A stretch of 64,000 nucleotides of DNA from Thioalkalivibrio nitratireducens DSM 14787 (GTDB lineage: Bacteria; Pseudomonadota; Gammaproteobacteria; Ectothiorhodospirales; Ectothiorhodospiraceae), in contig NC_019902.2 of NCBI RefSeq assembly GCF_000321415.2, positions 3,686,501 through 3,750,500 on the forward strand, written 5' to 3'. Position 1 is the stretch's first letter, and each line of letters begins with the position of its first letter. Under the pieces are notes generated by a model. That model worked only from the letters and a program-made list of their open reading frames with translations. It ran no database searches and was not told the DNA's origin. The translations under genes and the position numbers were made by a program. Of this stretch, positions 20,330-29,075 are shown piece after piece.

Positions 20330-20345
20330 GCACTACATATTGTAG
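20330..20345 (-). promoter_or_regulatory. NrdR-box-like site, distal
   Basis: CACTACATATTGTAG contains a strong palindrome and agrees with the NrdR-box consensus at about 12 of 16 positions. With the second site 31 bp nearer the gene, this is the classic paired operator for the ATP/dATP-sensing repressor NrdR. No nrdR gene lies in the window. Confidence 0.68.
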
Positions 20346-20455
20346 GGCCATAGAAACAAGACTAGACCTCCACTCCGGCCCGGTCAATGCTGCCCTGCCC
20401 CGTGCAGGTCTGCACGCCGGCCAGGCACGGCCACCCCCCAGGGGCCGGCTACCCA

Positions 20456-20489
20456 AACCCGCGCGGGCCTTTGTCGCCCGCGGCGGGTT
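20456..20489 (-). terminator. GC-rich hairpin after the GlcG-like gene
   Basis: AACCCGC...GCGGGTT forms a long stem just past the stop at 20507 on the minus strand. Only a short T-run (TTT) follows, so intrinsic termination may be weak. Confidence 0.4.
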
Positions 20490-20506
20490 CCGGCACGTGT
20501 GGCCAC

Positions 20507-21016
20507 CTACAGGCTCATTTCGAGCTCGATCTCCACGGCCTCCGCGCCTGCCCGGGCGCAGGCCTCATCCTGTATTCCCGTGCTCGCCCCACTGACGCCG
20601 ATCGCACCGTAATAGACGCCTCCGGCCTCGATCGGCACGCCACCGGCTCCCAGAAACAGCCCGGGAACATGCGCCAGCGGGCTGTCAGGGCCATCCTCTT
20701 CGAGGGCTGAAGTGGCAACGCTCATTTCGTTGGCGGTATAGGCTTTCATGCGGCTGACAGCCAGGGTCAGGTGGGGTGCAACGACATCGCGCAGCACGAC
20801 CTGTTCGGTCCCCCGGCGGTCGACCACGGTCACGCCGACCTGGATTCCCTCGGCACGGCAGGCCGCCATCGCCGCCCGCGCGGCGGTCAGCGCCGTCTCC
20901 ATGTGCATCTGGCGCACGTTGATCGCAAGCGGGAACTCTTCCTCGGCGGTCACCGGGGCCATCGGGAACAGTGCCGTGACGGCTCCCAACAACACGAAAC
21001 CACGCAGAATCTGCAT
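20507..21016 (-). CDS. Secreted GlcG/HbpS-family protein (DUF336)
   Basis: A signal peptide (about residues 1-25, ending APVTAEE) precedes a single GlcG/HbpS domain, for 169 residues in total. Family landmarks are the start of the helix-sheet fold (LTAARAAMAACRAEG), VTVVDRRG and the C-terminal GGVYYGAIGVSGA. The ATG at 21016 has AGGAGG five bases upstream; the longer in-frame extension has no signal sequence. Some relatives bind haem or cobalamin or sit in glycolate operons. Here it stands alone, so the ligand is unknown. The location is periplasmic. Confidence 0.85.
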   Translation of the reverse strand: MQILRGFVLLGAVTALFPMAPVTAEEEFPLAINVRQMHMETALTAARAAMAACRAEGIQVGVTVVDRRGTEQVVLRDVVAPHLTLAVSRMKAYTANEMSVATSALEEDGPDSPLAHVPGLFLGAGGVPIEAGGVYYGAIGVSGASTGIQDEACARAGAEAVEIELEMSL

Positions 21017-21358
21017 ATCGCCTCCTGTCCGGGTAGATGCGGGTCTTGATCGGAGGCGCCGCGAATCCGGCACCCCCTGAACAATCAGGACGCAGGGATG
21101 CGGCAGTTCCTTCCGCTGGATGCGCCGATGGCCCGGACCGGCCCAGAGCCACACCGTTTTGCTCGAGCCCACCCGGGACCGCATCGGTGCCGGTCAGCGC
21201 TCGGGAGCCGCAAACGCGTGCCGCGTTGAACAGGCCGATCCCGAAACCGAACGACCGGGCCACCGGATCCCGAGCCGGGGCCTCGGTGCCGGCTCCCATG
21301 CCGGGCACCTTCAGGACCACCAAGACCACCGCAGCAGCCTACGGATTTCCGCGGGCGC
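21017..21358. other. Intergenic region without a recognised gene
   Basis: About 340 GC-rich bases separate the GlcG-like gene from the mutase stop. The open frames on both strands give Arg/Pro-rich translations and look like noise. The ribosome site of the GlcG-like gene is at its left edge. I see no other element. Confidence 0.4.
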
Positions 21359-22885
21359 TCAGCCGCTCGGACCTTTCGCCGCCGTTTCGAGCGCGGACAG
21401 TTCGAGTGCGTCGAACCCCTGCAGCAGCGGCAGCAGGCGGTGCGCGATCCGGCCGGCCCCACCGGGGGTTTCGGACTCGATGTTCAGCGCCAGCACCGGA
21501 TCGTGCAACGAGAGGCGCAGCAGGAACCAGCCCCGCTCGCCGGCACCCCGGCAAGCGACCCGCACACCCTCGTAGTTGTCAGGCACCACCTTCCAGTCGG
21601 GCTCGACGCCGGCCCGGGCGCGCAGCGCGTCGATCACCTGGTTGCCGCTGGTGCGAAAATCACGGTCGTCGTTCCCGATCCGGATCTCGGCGCTCTCTGC
21701 CGGTTCACGCAGTGTTGCGATCAGCGTGCCCAGGCTTCGGCCTTCGCGCCGGGCCCGGGCCAGTTCGATCAGCAGCATCGCCATCAGGTAGGCGCCATCA
21801 TCGAGAAAATGATTCTCCTTCAATGCCGCATGGCCGGAGGTTTCGATTGCGAGCCAGCACTCCTGCCCCGCGGCATTCAACCGCAGCGCCTCGTTGATCA
21901 CGTTGCGGTAGCCGCGCTTGAACCGGCGATGCACGCCCCCGAGATCGCGCTCGATGAAGTCGGTCAGCCCGTCCGACGTGATCGAATCGGTCACCACGGT
22001 GGAACCCGGATGTTCGCGCAGCACCATCGCCGCGGCGAGGGCGACCAGCCGGTTCCGGTTGATCGCGCGGCCGTCGGAATCCACCGCGGCCGCACGATCG
22101 ACGTCGGGATCGAACACGATTCCGAAATCCACGCGCTGCGCCGTCACCGCCTGGGTGAGAGCGGCCATCGCATCCGGATGTTCAGGGTTCGGGACATGGT
22201 TCGGGAAGGTGCCGTCGGGTTCCAGGTACTGGCTGCCGGTGGTGTCCGCGCCCAGCGGCTGCAGCACGCGGTCCACGAAGAAACCCGCCGCGCCGTTCCC
22301 GGCGTCCACCACGATGCGCAGGCCCTGCAACGGCCGCTCGGGGTGCTCCGGATGGGCCACCCCGTTCCGGATCCGCTCGACCAGCTGGCGCGCGTACACC
22401 GTCATGAAATCGACCGGCATGATCGCTCCCGTGCCGGGTGCCGACAGGAAGTCGCCGGACTCCGCCAGTTCCAGCAGCACGCTGACATCGTCCCGGTTCA
22501 GGCCGCCTTGGCGTGTAAAGAACTTGCAGCCGTTGCGGTCCGGAGGGAGATGGCTCGCAGTCAGCATCACGGCCCCGTCGCAGGCATAGCCGGGCGTCAC
22601 GGTGCTCATGAACATCGCAGGTGTCGAGGCCAACCCCAGGTCGAATACCCGCAACCCGTCACGGGCCAGCCCCTGCATCAGCGACGACATCAGGTCCGGG
22701 CCCGTCAGGCGGCTGTCCCGACCGACCGCGACGGTCAGCCCCTCGGGCGCCCGCTCGAGCGAGCGGGCGAGCCAGGCGGCGAATGCCCTGCCCAGCCGAT
22801 GCGCCACCTCGGGGGTCAGTTCCGCGCGCGGGCCCATCGCGATGCCGCGGATATCCGAACCGTTCTGCAGCGCCTTCCAGTCCAT
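21359..22885 (-). CDS. Phosphomannomutase/phosphoglucomutase family protein
   Basis: This 508-residue alpha-D-phosphohexomutase interconverts sugar 1- and 6-phosphates in the cytoplasm through a phosphoserine. That serine is Ser111 in TASHLPPDRNG; most relatives have TASHNP, so this is a divergent branch. The metal-binding loop is DPDVDR instead of the common DGDGDR, and the sugar-specificity loop ETSGHAA is recognisable. The ATG at 22885 gives the family-like start MDWKALQNGSDIRG, though no strong ribosome site is seen. It lies 121 bases downstream of the exosortase-associated acyltransferase, which suggests work in cell-surface polysaccharide supply. The exact substrate is uncertain. Confidence 0.85.
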   Translation of the reverse strand: MDWKALQNGSDIRGIAMGPRAELTPEVAHRLGRAFAAWLARSLERAPEGLTVAVGRDSRLTGPDLMSSLMQGLARDGLRVFDLGLASTPAMFMSTVTPGYACDGAVMLTASHLPPDRNGCKFFTRQGGLNRDDVSVLLELAESGDFLSAPGTGAIMPVDFMTVYARQLVERIRNGVAHPEHPERPLQGLRIVVDAGNGAAGFFVDRVLQPLGADTTGSQYLEPDGTFPNHVPNPEHPDAMAALTQAVTAQRVDFGIVFDPDVDRAAAVDSDGRAINRNRLVALAAAMVLREHPGSTVVTDSITSDGLTDFIERDLGGVHRRFKRGYRNVINEALRLNAAGQECWLAIETSGHAALKENHFLDDGAYLMAMLLIELARARREGRSLGTLIATLREPAESAEIRIGNDDRDFRTSGNQVIDALRARAGVEPDWKVVPDNYEGVRVACRGAGERGWFLLRLSLHDPVLALNIESETPGGAGRIAHRLLPLLQGFDALELSALETAAKGPSG

Positions 22886-23006
22886 GATCGTGATCAGCCG
22901 ACCATCGGGCCCCACCCGCGGTATCGGGTTTCCCGCAGCCACGTTGCCGCGGTCCCTGCCGATCGGACACTCGCAACCACGACGGCTCTCCCGGCCTCGT
23001 ACCCGT

Positions 23007-23768
23007 TCACGCCGTCTGCCTCCAACCCGTCGCTCCCTCCAGCCGACGCTGTGCCGCAGTGTAGAGCTTGCCGAGAACACGCGACGCACGAACCACCCGG
23101 AGGGCACGCGCGAGGTCCATGTAATAGGCGGCCCGCGTGCCACGGTAGTCGACGGTCTCGCCGATTCGGGTGAAACGGAAGCCGCTGAGCTTCAGCAATC
23201 GCGCGAGGCGTGGCTCCATCATCGCGAAACCGTGCTCCTTGCCCTGCGCCCCGCCGACGATCAGGACCGCCATGAACAGGCAGATCGTGACCAGGGGAAA
23301 AGTCCGGGTCTGGTCGGGAGCAAAGCTGAACGACGCCAGGTTGCCGAGCGGGGTGCTCAACTCGCCGACCCGCCGACGGAAGGTCGAATGAACCGCCAGG
23401 CGGGAGATCTCGCAGATCGTGCCACGGTCCATCAGATCCGGGCGAAGTTCCGAGTGGAAGAGGCTGTCGCCGAACTTGCTTTCCAGCGGCAGGCGACTCG
23501 AGGGCTCCCCCGGGTCGCAGCCGATCAGCCGGACACAGCCTGCGGCATGCTCGGTAGGCCGGTGGCGGATCATGCAATGCCAGGACCGTGCATCATATTC
23601 GTCGGTTTCCATTCCCCCGGGACAATCCTCCTCGCGTTCGAAATGGAATTCCCGGCAGTAGACCTCGTATCGGATCCGGAAGATCTCGTTCATTTCCTCG
23701 GACCCCTCGGCGGGCACCACCAGATCGAAGTATTTACCGAAAGTCTGGACCAGGGATACATCGTTCAC
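23007..23768 (-). CDS. PEP-CTERM/exosortase system-associated acyltransferase
   Basis: This 253-residue protein resembles the FeeM/autoinducer-synthase-like N-acyltransferase branch that accompanies exosortase/PEP-CTERM loci. Recognisable stretches are EIFRIRYEVYCREFHFE near residue 30, WHCMIRH, AAGCVRLI and ICEISRLAVHSTFRRR. Family members fold like GNAT enzymes; what they acylate is not established. The start chosen is a GTG at 23768 behind AAAGGGGG; no ATG gives a plausible N-terminus. No exosortase or PEP-CTERM substrate is in the window, so it is either an orphan or serves a locus elsewhere. Confidence 0.82.
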   Translation of the reverse strand: MNDVSLVQTFGKYFDLVVPAEGSEEMNEIFRIRYEVYCREFHFEREEDCPGGMETDEYDARSWHCMIRHRPTEHAAGCVRLIGCDPGEPSSRLPLESKFGDSLFHSELRPDLMDRGTICEISRLAVHSTFRRRVGELSTPLGNLASFSFAPDQTRTFPLVTICLFMAVLIVGGAQGKEHGFAMMEPRLARLLKLSGFRFTRIGETVDYRGTRAAYYMDLARALRVVRASRVLGKLYTAAQRRLEGATGWRQTA

Positions 23769-24489
23769 GCCACCCCCTTTGCGTCGCTGGTCATCCGCGC
23801 GCCGAACAACACATATGGGCCTGCGTGACGTGAGCCGACGAATTGCCCGGGCCGCTGCCAAATCCGTGGAGCCCCCCGCCCGACATCACTTCCGGCATGA
23901 CCCTCCGCATCTCCCCGCGTCGATCGATGCACCTCGAATGCGCTTCAACCTCTGTTCCTGCAAGCGCGCTCTTGCAAGCCTGGCGAACCCCGGCCGCCCT
24001 ATTGAATGCACGGTCCAGAGGGCTTCGCCATTGCAAACAATACACGGCCCCGCACCCGATCCATTGCAATGGCAGCTTGCCACATCAGGGCACGATGGGG
24101 AATAGTCGGTCTGCTGGAACGTCCCACGCGATCGATCGCATTCATTGACAAGGAGAGGAGCTTGCAGGCGCCGGCTGATCCGGTACCGCGAGTAATGGGC
24201 CTGCCCCCGGGGAAGCCGCGGCCGACGCCGGCGGTGATTTTCGGTCGCGGGGCAATGAATCGAACAGGCATTCTTCCGGACACAATCTTTGCAGCCCCTG
24301 CCATACGGCCCTATAGTCCATGAAGTACGATATCGGGACATGCGGCTTGTCGAATTCAGCGTTGCCAGTGCCGCTGCACCAGGGAGTGAACACCCGATCA
24401 GCGAGGGGCTCATGGGCGCTGCACGGAGCCGGTCCGGTCGCATCCCGTTCGGGATGGCCGTGGCCGATGCCACGACGGCCGGGGGACGA
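23769..24489. other. Intergenic region with a 12-bp palindrome
   Basis: About 720 bases hold the divergent promoters of the acyltransferase (minus) and the PstS-like operon (plus). A perfect palindrome, CCATTGCAATGG, is at 24061-24072, with a related half-site CCATTGCAA at about 24028. Its GC content is visibly lower than that of flanking genes. No convincing gene is seen. Confidence 0.4.
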
Positions 24490-24912
24490 ATGCTGGCGAC
24501 GATCCTGGCAGGCGTGATCCTCGTGCTCCTGATGCCCGCGGCGTCTGCGTCCGACGACGTGCTGGTGGTAGGGCATGCCGACCTGTCGGCCGAAACACTG
24601 GCGGCGCATTCGGTTCGAGCCATTTTCGCAATGCGCCAACGCAGCTGGCCGGATGGGCAGGCCGCGCGGGTATTCGTTCTCCCGGATGATCACCCGGTGC
24701 ACGTCCAGTTCACGAAGGTGGTGCTGGGTGCCTTCCCGCACCAGCTTCGGCTGGCCTGGGACCGCCAGATCTTTTCCGGGTCCGGCCAGGCGCCGCAACG
24801 GGTCAACAGCGAAACCGAAATGGTGGAACGGGTGGCCTCGACACCGGGCGCCGTCGGCTACGCGACAAGGGAGGCAATCAATGCGCGCGTTCGAATCATC
24901 CCGGTGGAGTAA
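24490..24912 (+). CDS. PstS-like periplasmic substrate-binding protein, short
   Basis: A signal peptide (about residues 1-21, ending AASAS) is followed by a single PBP-like lobe, for 140 residues in total. It contains the typical features of short PstS-like proteins: AIFAMRQRSWPDGQ, FTKVVLG and the closing GAVGYATREAI. It is about half the size of true PstS, so it is not a stand-alone phosphate-transport receptor. Starts at 24412 or 24454 are possible; 24490 is preferred for the signal sequence and the GGGGGA just before it. The gene overlaps the porin-like gene by 32 bases. In other proteobacteria such proteins are often found upstream of GGDEF/EAL sensors, as here. Confidence 0.75.
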   Translation: MLATILAGVILVLLMPAASASDDVLVVGHADLSAETLAAHSVRAIFAMRQRSWPDGQAARVFVLPDDHPVHVQFTKVVLGAFPHQLRLAWDRQIFSGSGQAPQRVNSETEMVERVASTPGAVGYATREAINARVRIIPVE

Positions 24913-26092
24913 GGCAGCCGCCTTCGCCGGGATCCTGCTGCTCCCGCCGCTGCAGGCCGGGGCCGGCGAGAGCGCCCCCCGTCCAACGAATCTGCAGTTG
25001 CACGGGTTCGCGACCCAAGGCGTCGTGGTGACCGACCAGAACAATTTCTTCGGGCCCAGCAGCGATCGCCCGAGCCTGCAGTTCATCGAACTGGGGCTCA
25101 ATGCCTCGGTACGTCCACGGCCGGATACGCTGATCGCCGGCCAGGTGATCAGCCGCCGCGCCGGCGGAGAACGCAGTGATGCCCAGCCGGCCATCGACTA
25201 CCTGCTGGTCGACCGTCAGATGCACGCGGGACCCGACGGCCACTGGGGCATCCGGGTCGGACGCGCGAAGAACCCCTTCGGCCTGTTCAACGAGACCCGG
25301 GATGTCGCATTCACCCGGCCGGGAATCCTGCTTCCGCAGTCCATCTATTTCGACCGCACCCGGTCGCTGGCGCTGTCGAGTGATGGCGTCGCGGTCTACG
25401 CGGACCGCAACCTCCCGGCGGGCGATGTGCGCCTGCGCCTCGGGATCGGCAGGCCGCAGACCGGGGAAGACCTGGAGTGGGTCGCGATGGGCAGCAAACA
25501 ACCGGGATCGTTCCGGGGCAAGACGTCGGTGATCGGCCAGGCCCTGTACGAACATGACGGAGGCCGCATCATCGCGGCGCTCAGCGCTGCGGACACCGGT
25601 GCCCGGTTCCGTTCGCCCCCCGACGGGCCCGGCAATGTGGAGTTCAGCTTTACACCCTGGATCCTTTCGCTGCAATACAACGCGGAGCAGTGGAGTCTCA
25701 CCGGCGAGTATGCCCGCCGTCCTTCGAGCCTGGCCGGCTTCAACCCCCCGTTCATGGATTTCGACGTAACCGGCGAAAGCGCTTACCTGGAGTACTCCCG
25801 CCGCCTGAACCACGAGTGGACATGGAGATTGCGTTACGACGTCCTCTATACCGATCACAACGACCGGTCCGGCCAGCGGTTCGCGCAGGCCACCGGACTG
25901 CCCGCACACACGCGCTTCGCCAAGGACTGGAGCGTCGGCCTGCAGTGGCAGGTCAACCCAAATCTGATGCTCGCGGCCGAGTACCACCGGGTGGATGGCA
26001 CCGGCTGGCTGCCCGGCCCGGACAACCCCGACCCCACCGCGACCTCGCGGCGCTGGGACATGCTGCTGGGCCAGGCCTCCCTGCGCTTCTGA
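24881..26092 (+). CDS. Outer-membrane porin-like beta-barrel protein
   Basis: This 403-residue secreted protein has a signal peptide ending near LLPPLQAGAGE and then alternating aromatic/hydrophobic strands, ending with the terminal aromatic residue expected for BAM insertion (ASLRF). It starts with LQLHGFATQG, a common opening of small porins. The interior region around LLVDRQMHAGPDGHWGIRVGRAKNPFGL is typical of carbohydrate/phosphate-selective-type barrels. GGGAGG precedes the ATG at 24881, inside the PstS-like gene. The probable role is a diffusion channel or surface sensor partner of the neighbouring PstS-like and c-di-GMP proteins. The substrate is unknown. Confidence 0.78.
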   Translation: MRAFESSRWSKAAAFAGILLLPPLQAGAGESAPRPTNLQLHGFATQGVVVTDQNNFFGPSSDRPSLQFIELGLNASVRPRPDTLIAGQVISRRAGGERSDAQPAIDYLLVDRQMHAGPDGHWGIRVGRAKNPFGLFNETRDVAFTRPGILLPQSIYFDRTRSLALSSDGVAVYADRNLPAGDVRLRLGIGRPQTGEDLEWVAMGSKQPGSFRGKTSVIGQALYEHDGGRIIAALSAADTGARFRSPPDGPGNVEFSFTPWILSLQYNAEQWSLTGEYARRPSSLAGFNPPFMDFDVTGESAYLEYSRRLNHEWTWRLRYDVLYTDHNDRSGQRFAQATGLPAHTRFAKDWSVGLQWQVNPNLMLAAEYHRVDGTGWLPGPDNPDPTATSRRWDMLLGQASLRF

Positions 26093-26104
26093 TCCGCGAT
26101 CACG

Positions 26105-29059
26105 ATGCCCGGTCCTGTACATCCTTCGACGAGGCCGACCCGCACCAGCCGGTCCCGGCGCCCGTTCCTGAGCCTGAAGTGGCGGGCGCTGTTACTAACC
26201 AGCCTGGTGCTGCTCGGTCTCGCGGTGATGTACACACTGCTCAGCCATGCGAACTTGAACCTGCAGTTTGAGCAGCACCGCGAGGTGATCCACGAGCGGC
26301 AGGCACGCGAAAGCCGAGTGGCAATGGTCAGCTCCCGGGAGCACCTGCAGCAACTGGGCTCCCTGCTCCCGTCACTCAGCGGCATGGGTCCGGCGCTGCA
26401 ACGTCGCGATCGGTCGGCCGTCGCGGCCTCGTTCGATCCGCAGTGGCCGGTGATTCAGCTCGAGGTGGGCATTGACGAGGTACTGATCTTCTCGGCCGAA
26501 GGCGAGCACCTCGGGACCTGGGGCGAGCCGCTGGGCCATCCCGAACGCGGTGCAGCACCTCCGATCACCGACTGGATTCGCGAGGCCCTGCAGCAACAGG
26601 CCCCACGCCACGCGCTCTGGTGCGAAACCCGATGCCGCCAGTACGCGATCGTGCCGCTGCTGGTGGAAGGCGTGCTCGGAGGCGCGGTGGTGCTGTCGCG
26701 CTCGCTCGCCGAGGTCGCGTTGAACGCCCAGCGCATCTCAGGAAGCGACATCGGGCTGCTGATCCATCGCGCCCATCCGGATCCCGATCTCGTTCCGGAA
26801 CGGCATCTCGCGCCCTGGTCAGGCAACGTGGCGATCCTGACCGGAGAACTCCACACCCGGCCCGTCCTGCACGCGGCGAGTAAACTCTGGCCGCTGGAGA
26901 CGCTGGTGCACAGCCCGCGGCAACTCGACTGGCAGGATCAGCACTACGAACTGACCGCCCTGCCGCTGGAGGTGACTCCCGGCAGCCGCGCGGGACACCT
27001 GCTGCTGATCTCCGACATCACCGAACAGATGCAAGCCATCCGGCAGGACACGCGTACCGCCCTCGCAGTCGCACTGAGCGGCTGGCTCGCCGCCGAACTG
27101 CTGCTCCTGGGCATCCTGTGGGGACCGATGGATCGCCTGCGCAGGCTATCGGAGCAGCTTCCGCTGCTGGCCCGCGGGGAATTCCAGGCGGTACGGCGGG
27201 CCGTCGGGCAGCCACGAAGGCAGCTTGCCGACGAGATCGACCTGATGGACGTCGTTACCCTGGATCTGTCGTCGCAGCTCGAGGCTCTGGAGGAGCGCGT
27301 GAAGGCCCGCGACCGGGAACTCTCGGCGCGTATGGCGGAACTGGGTCGCCAGCGTGATTTCGTGAACCGGCTGCTCGATACGGCGCGGGTGATCATCGTG
27401 ACCCATGACGCGGGCGGACGCATCACCCTGGTAAACGCCTATGGCCAGAGCCTGGTCGGACTGTCCGCAGACGAGATCCGGGGGCAGCGCTTCCGGGACA
27501 TTTTCATGAACGGCGGCGCAGACCAAGCGTCCGGGGAGCCGCTTTCGCAGGAGGAGACCGCACTACTCGGAAGCGACCGCGAGCCGCGCACGGTCGCCTG
27601 GTACCACGCCCCGCTGCACAACGCGGAAACGGGCAACGCCACGGTGATCTCGGTAGGGCTCGACGTGACTGCGCGCAAGGCCGCCGAGGAGCGCCTGAGC
27701 TGGCTCGCCAGCCACGACCCGCTGACCAACCTCCCGAATCGGCGTGCCTTCCAGGCGGCGATGGACAAGGCATTCGAACGCCCGTCCGCGCGCGGCGCAA
27801 TCCTGTTCCTGGATCTGGACCAATTCAAGGATATCAACGACTTCAGCGGCCATCAGTCGGGCGATCAGCTGCTCAACCTGGTCGCCGAGGCGCTCGAAGA
27901 AGTCGTCGGTGCCGACGGGATGGTCGCGCGGCTGGGAGGGGATGAATTCGGCATCTTGCTGCGGGATGCCGAGGAACCCCAGGCCACCGCCCTCGCCGAA
28001 CGCGTGGCCCGGCGGCTCGAACGCGTGGCGCTGCCCGTGGGGGGGCTGCGCCACCGCACCACAGCCAGCGTCGGCGTGGCGCTGTTCCCGCGCCACGGCG
28101 ACAACCCCCTCGACCTGATGGCCAGCGCCGATCTGGCGATGTACCAGGCCAAGGACGCCGGCCCGGGGCACTGGCACATCCTGCCCACCGCGAACAAGGT
28201 CCGGGAGGCGGTGCAGGAACGCGTTTACTGGGTCGAATATCTGCGCGATGCGCTGGCCGAAGGCAAGTTCGAACTGTTTGCGCAGCCGCTGTTGCGTCTG
28301 GCCGACGACCACGTCAACCACTACGAACTGCTGGTACGGATGCGCGGCCCGAACGGGGAACTGGTGTCTCCCGGGCGTTTCATCCCGATTGCCGAGCATA
28401 GCCGGCAGATCGTCGAACTGGACCGCTGGGTTCTGCGCGAGGCGCTCGACCTGATGCGCCGGCTGCACCGATCCCGCCCGGATCTGCATCTGGCAGTCAA
28501 TTTGTCGGCCCATTCGCTGCATTCCGACGACCTCTACGACATGTTGGCGAAGGAACTCCAGCGACATCGAATCGATGCCTCGCACCTGACACTGGAGATC
28601 ACGGAAACGGCCGCGGTCACCGATTTCGTGAAGGCCAAGGGGATGATCTCCCGCATCCGCGAACTGGGATGCCACTTCTCGCTGGACGACTTCGGTGTCG
28701 GATTCAGCTCGTTCCATTATCTGCGCCAGTTGCCCGCGAGTTTTGTGAAGATCGACGGGCTGTTCATCCGGGATCTCGAACGCAATCCCGACGATCGCCT
28801 GCTGGTGCAGGCGATGATCAACATCGCGCACGGTTTCGGCAAACAGACGGTGGCCGAGTATGTCGGCAGCGCCGAGGTGCTGGAACTGCTCAGAGAATAT
28901 GGCGTGACCTATGCACAGGGCTTTTTCATCAGCCATCCAATGCCCATTTCCGAGGCCTTCGGCCAGATCCTCGCCGCTGACGAACAGCGCGGATCCGGCG
29001 TCATTCGCCTCCCCACGAACACCAGCCCCCGATCTCCGCGCAGGAGCGGGTCGAAATAG
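26105..29059 (+). CDS. Membrane sensor with PAS, GGDEF and EAL domains (c-di-GMP turnover)
   Basis: This 984-residue inner-membrane signalling protein has membrane helix 1 at about residues 25-45, a periplasmic sensor of about 270 residues, helix 2 at about 315-336 and a HAMP-like/coiled-coil stretch. A PAS domain is at about 430-535, GGDEF at about 540-700 and EAL at about 715-955. The cyclase signature GGDEF (near residue 611) is intact. The EAL signature reads ELL (near 740), but the catalytic set NLSA, EITE, DDFG, VKIDG and YAQGFF is complete, so both making and breaking c-di-GMP remain possible. No RxxD inhibitory site precedes GGDEF. It starts 12 bases after the porin gene, so the PstS-like protein and barrel may deliver its signal. 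Confidence 0.92.
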   Translation: MPGPVHPSTRPTRTSRSRRPFLSLKWRALLLTSLVLLGLAVMYTLLSHANLNLQFEQHREVIHERQARESRVAMVSSREHLQQLGSLLPSLSGMGPALQRRDRSAVAASFDPQWPVIQLEVGIDEVLIFSAEGEHLGTWGEPLGHPERGAAPPITDWIREALQQQAPRHALWCETRCRQYAIVPLLVEGVLGGAVVLSRSLAEVALNAQRISGSDIGLLIHRAHPDPDLVPERHLAPWSGNVAILTGELHTRPVLHAASKLWPLETLVHSPRQLDWQDQHYELTALPLEVTPGSRAGHLLLISDITEQMQAIRQDTRTALAVALSGWLAAELLLLGILWGPMDRLRRLSEQLPLLARGEFQAVRRAVGQPRRQLADEIDLMDVVTLDLSSQLEALEERVKARDRELSARMAELGRQRDFVNRLLDTARVIIVTHDAGGRITLVNAYGQSLVGLSADEIRGQRFRDIFMNGGADQASGEPLSQEETALLGSDREPRTVAWYHAPLHNAETGNATVISVGLDVTARKAAEERLSWLASHDPLTNLPNRRAFQAAMDKAFERPSARGAILFLDLDQFKDINDFSGHQSGDQLLNLVAEALEEVVGADGMVARLGGDEFGILLRDAEEPQATALAERVARRLERVALPVGGLRHRTTASVGVALFPRHGDNPLDLMASADLAMYQAKDAGPGHWHILPTANKVREAVQERVYWVEYLRDALAEGKFELFAQPLLRLADDHVNHYELLVRMRGPNGELVSPGRFIPIAEHSRQIVELDRWVLREALDLMRRLHRSRPDLHLAVNLSAHSLHSDDLYDMLAKELQRHRIDASHLTLEITETAAVTDFVKAKGMISRIRELGCHFSLDDFGVGFSSFHYLRQLPASFVKIDGLFIRDLERNPDDRLLVQAMINIAHGFGKQTVAEYVGSAEVLELLREYGVTYAQGFFISHPMPISEAFGQILAADEQRGSGVIRLPTNTSPRSPRRSGSK

Positions 29060-29075
29060 GGGCGCGAGGTCAATC

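Noticed and set aside
20223-20506. Cobalamin riboswitch upstream of the B12-dependent reductase
   Set aside because: No B12-box-like sequence was recognised; only NrdR-like sites and a hairpin are visible.
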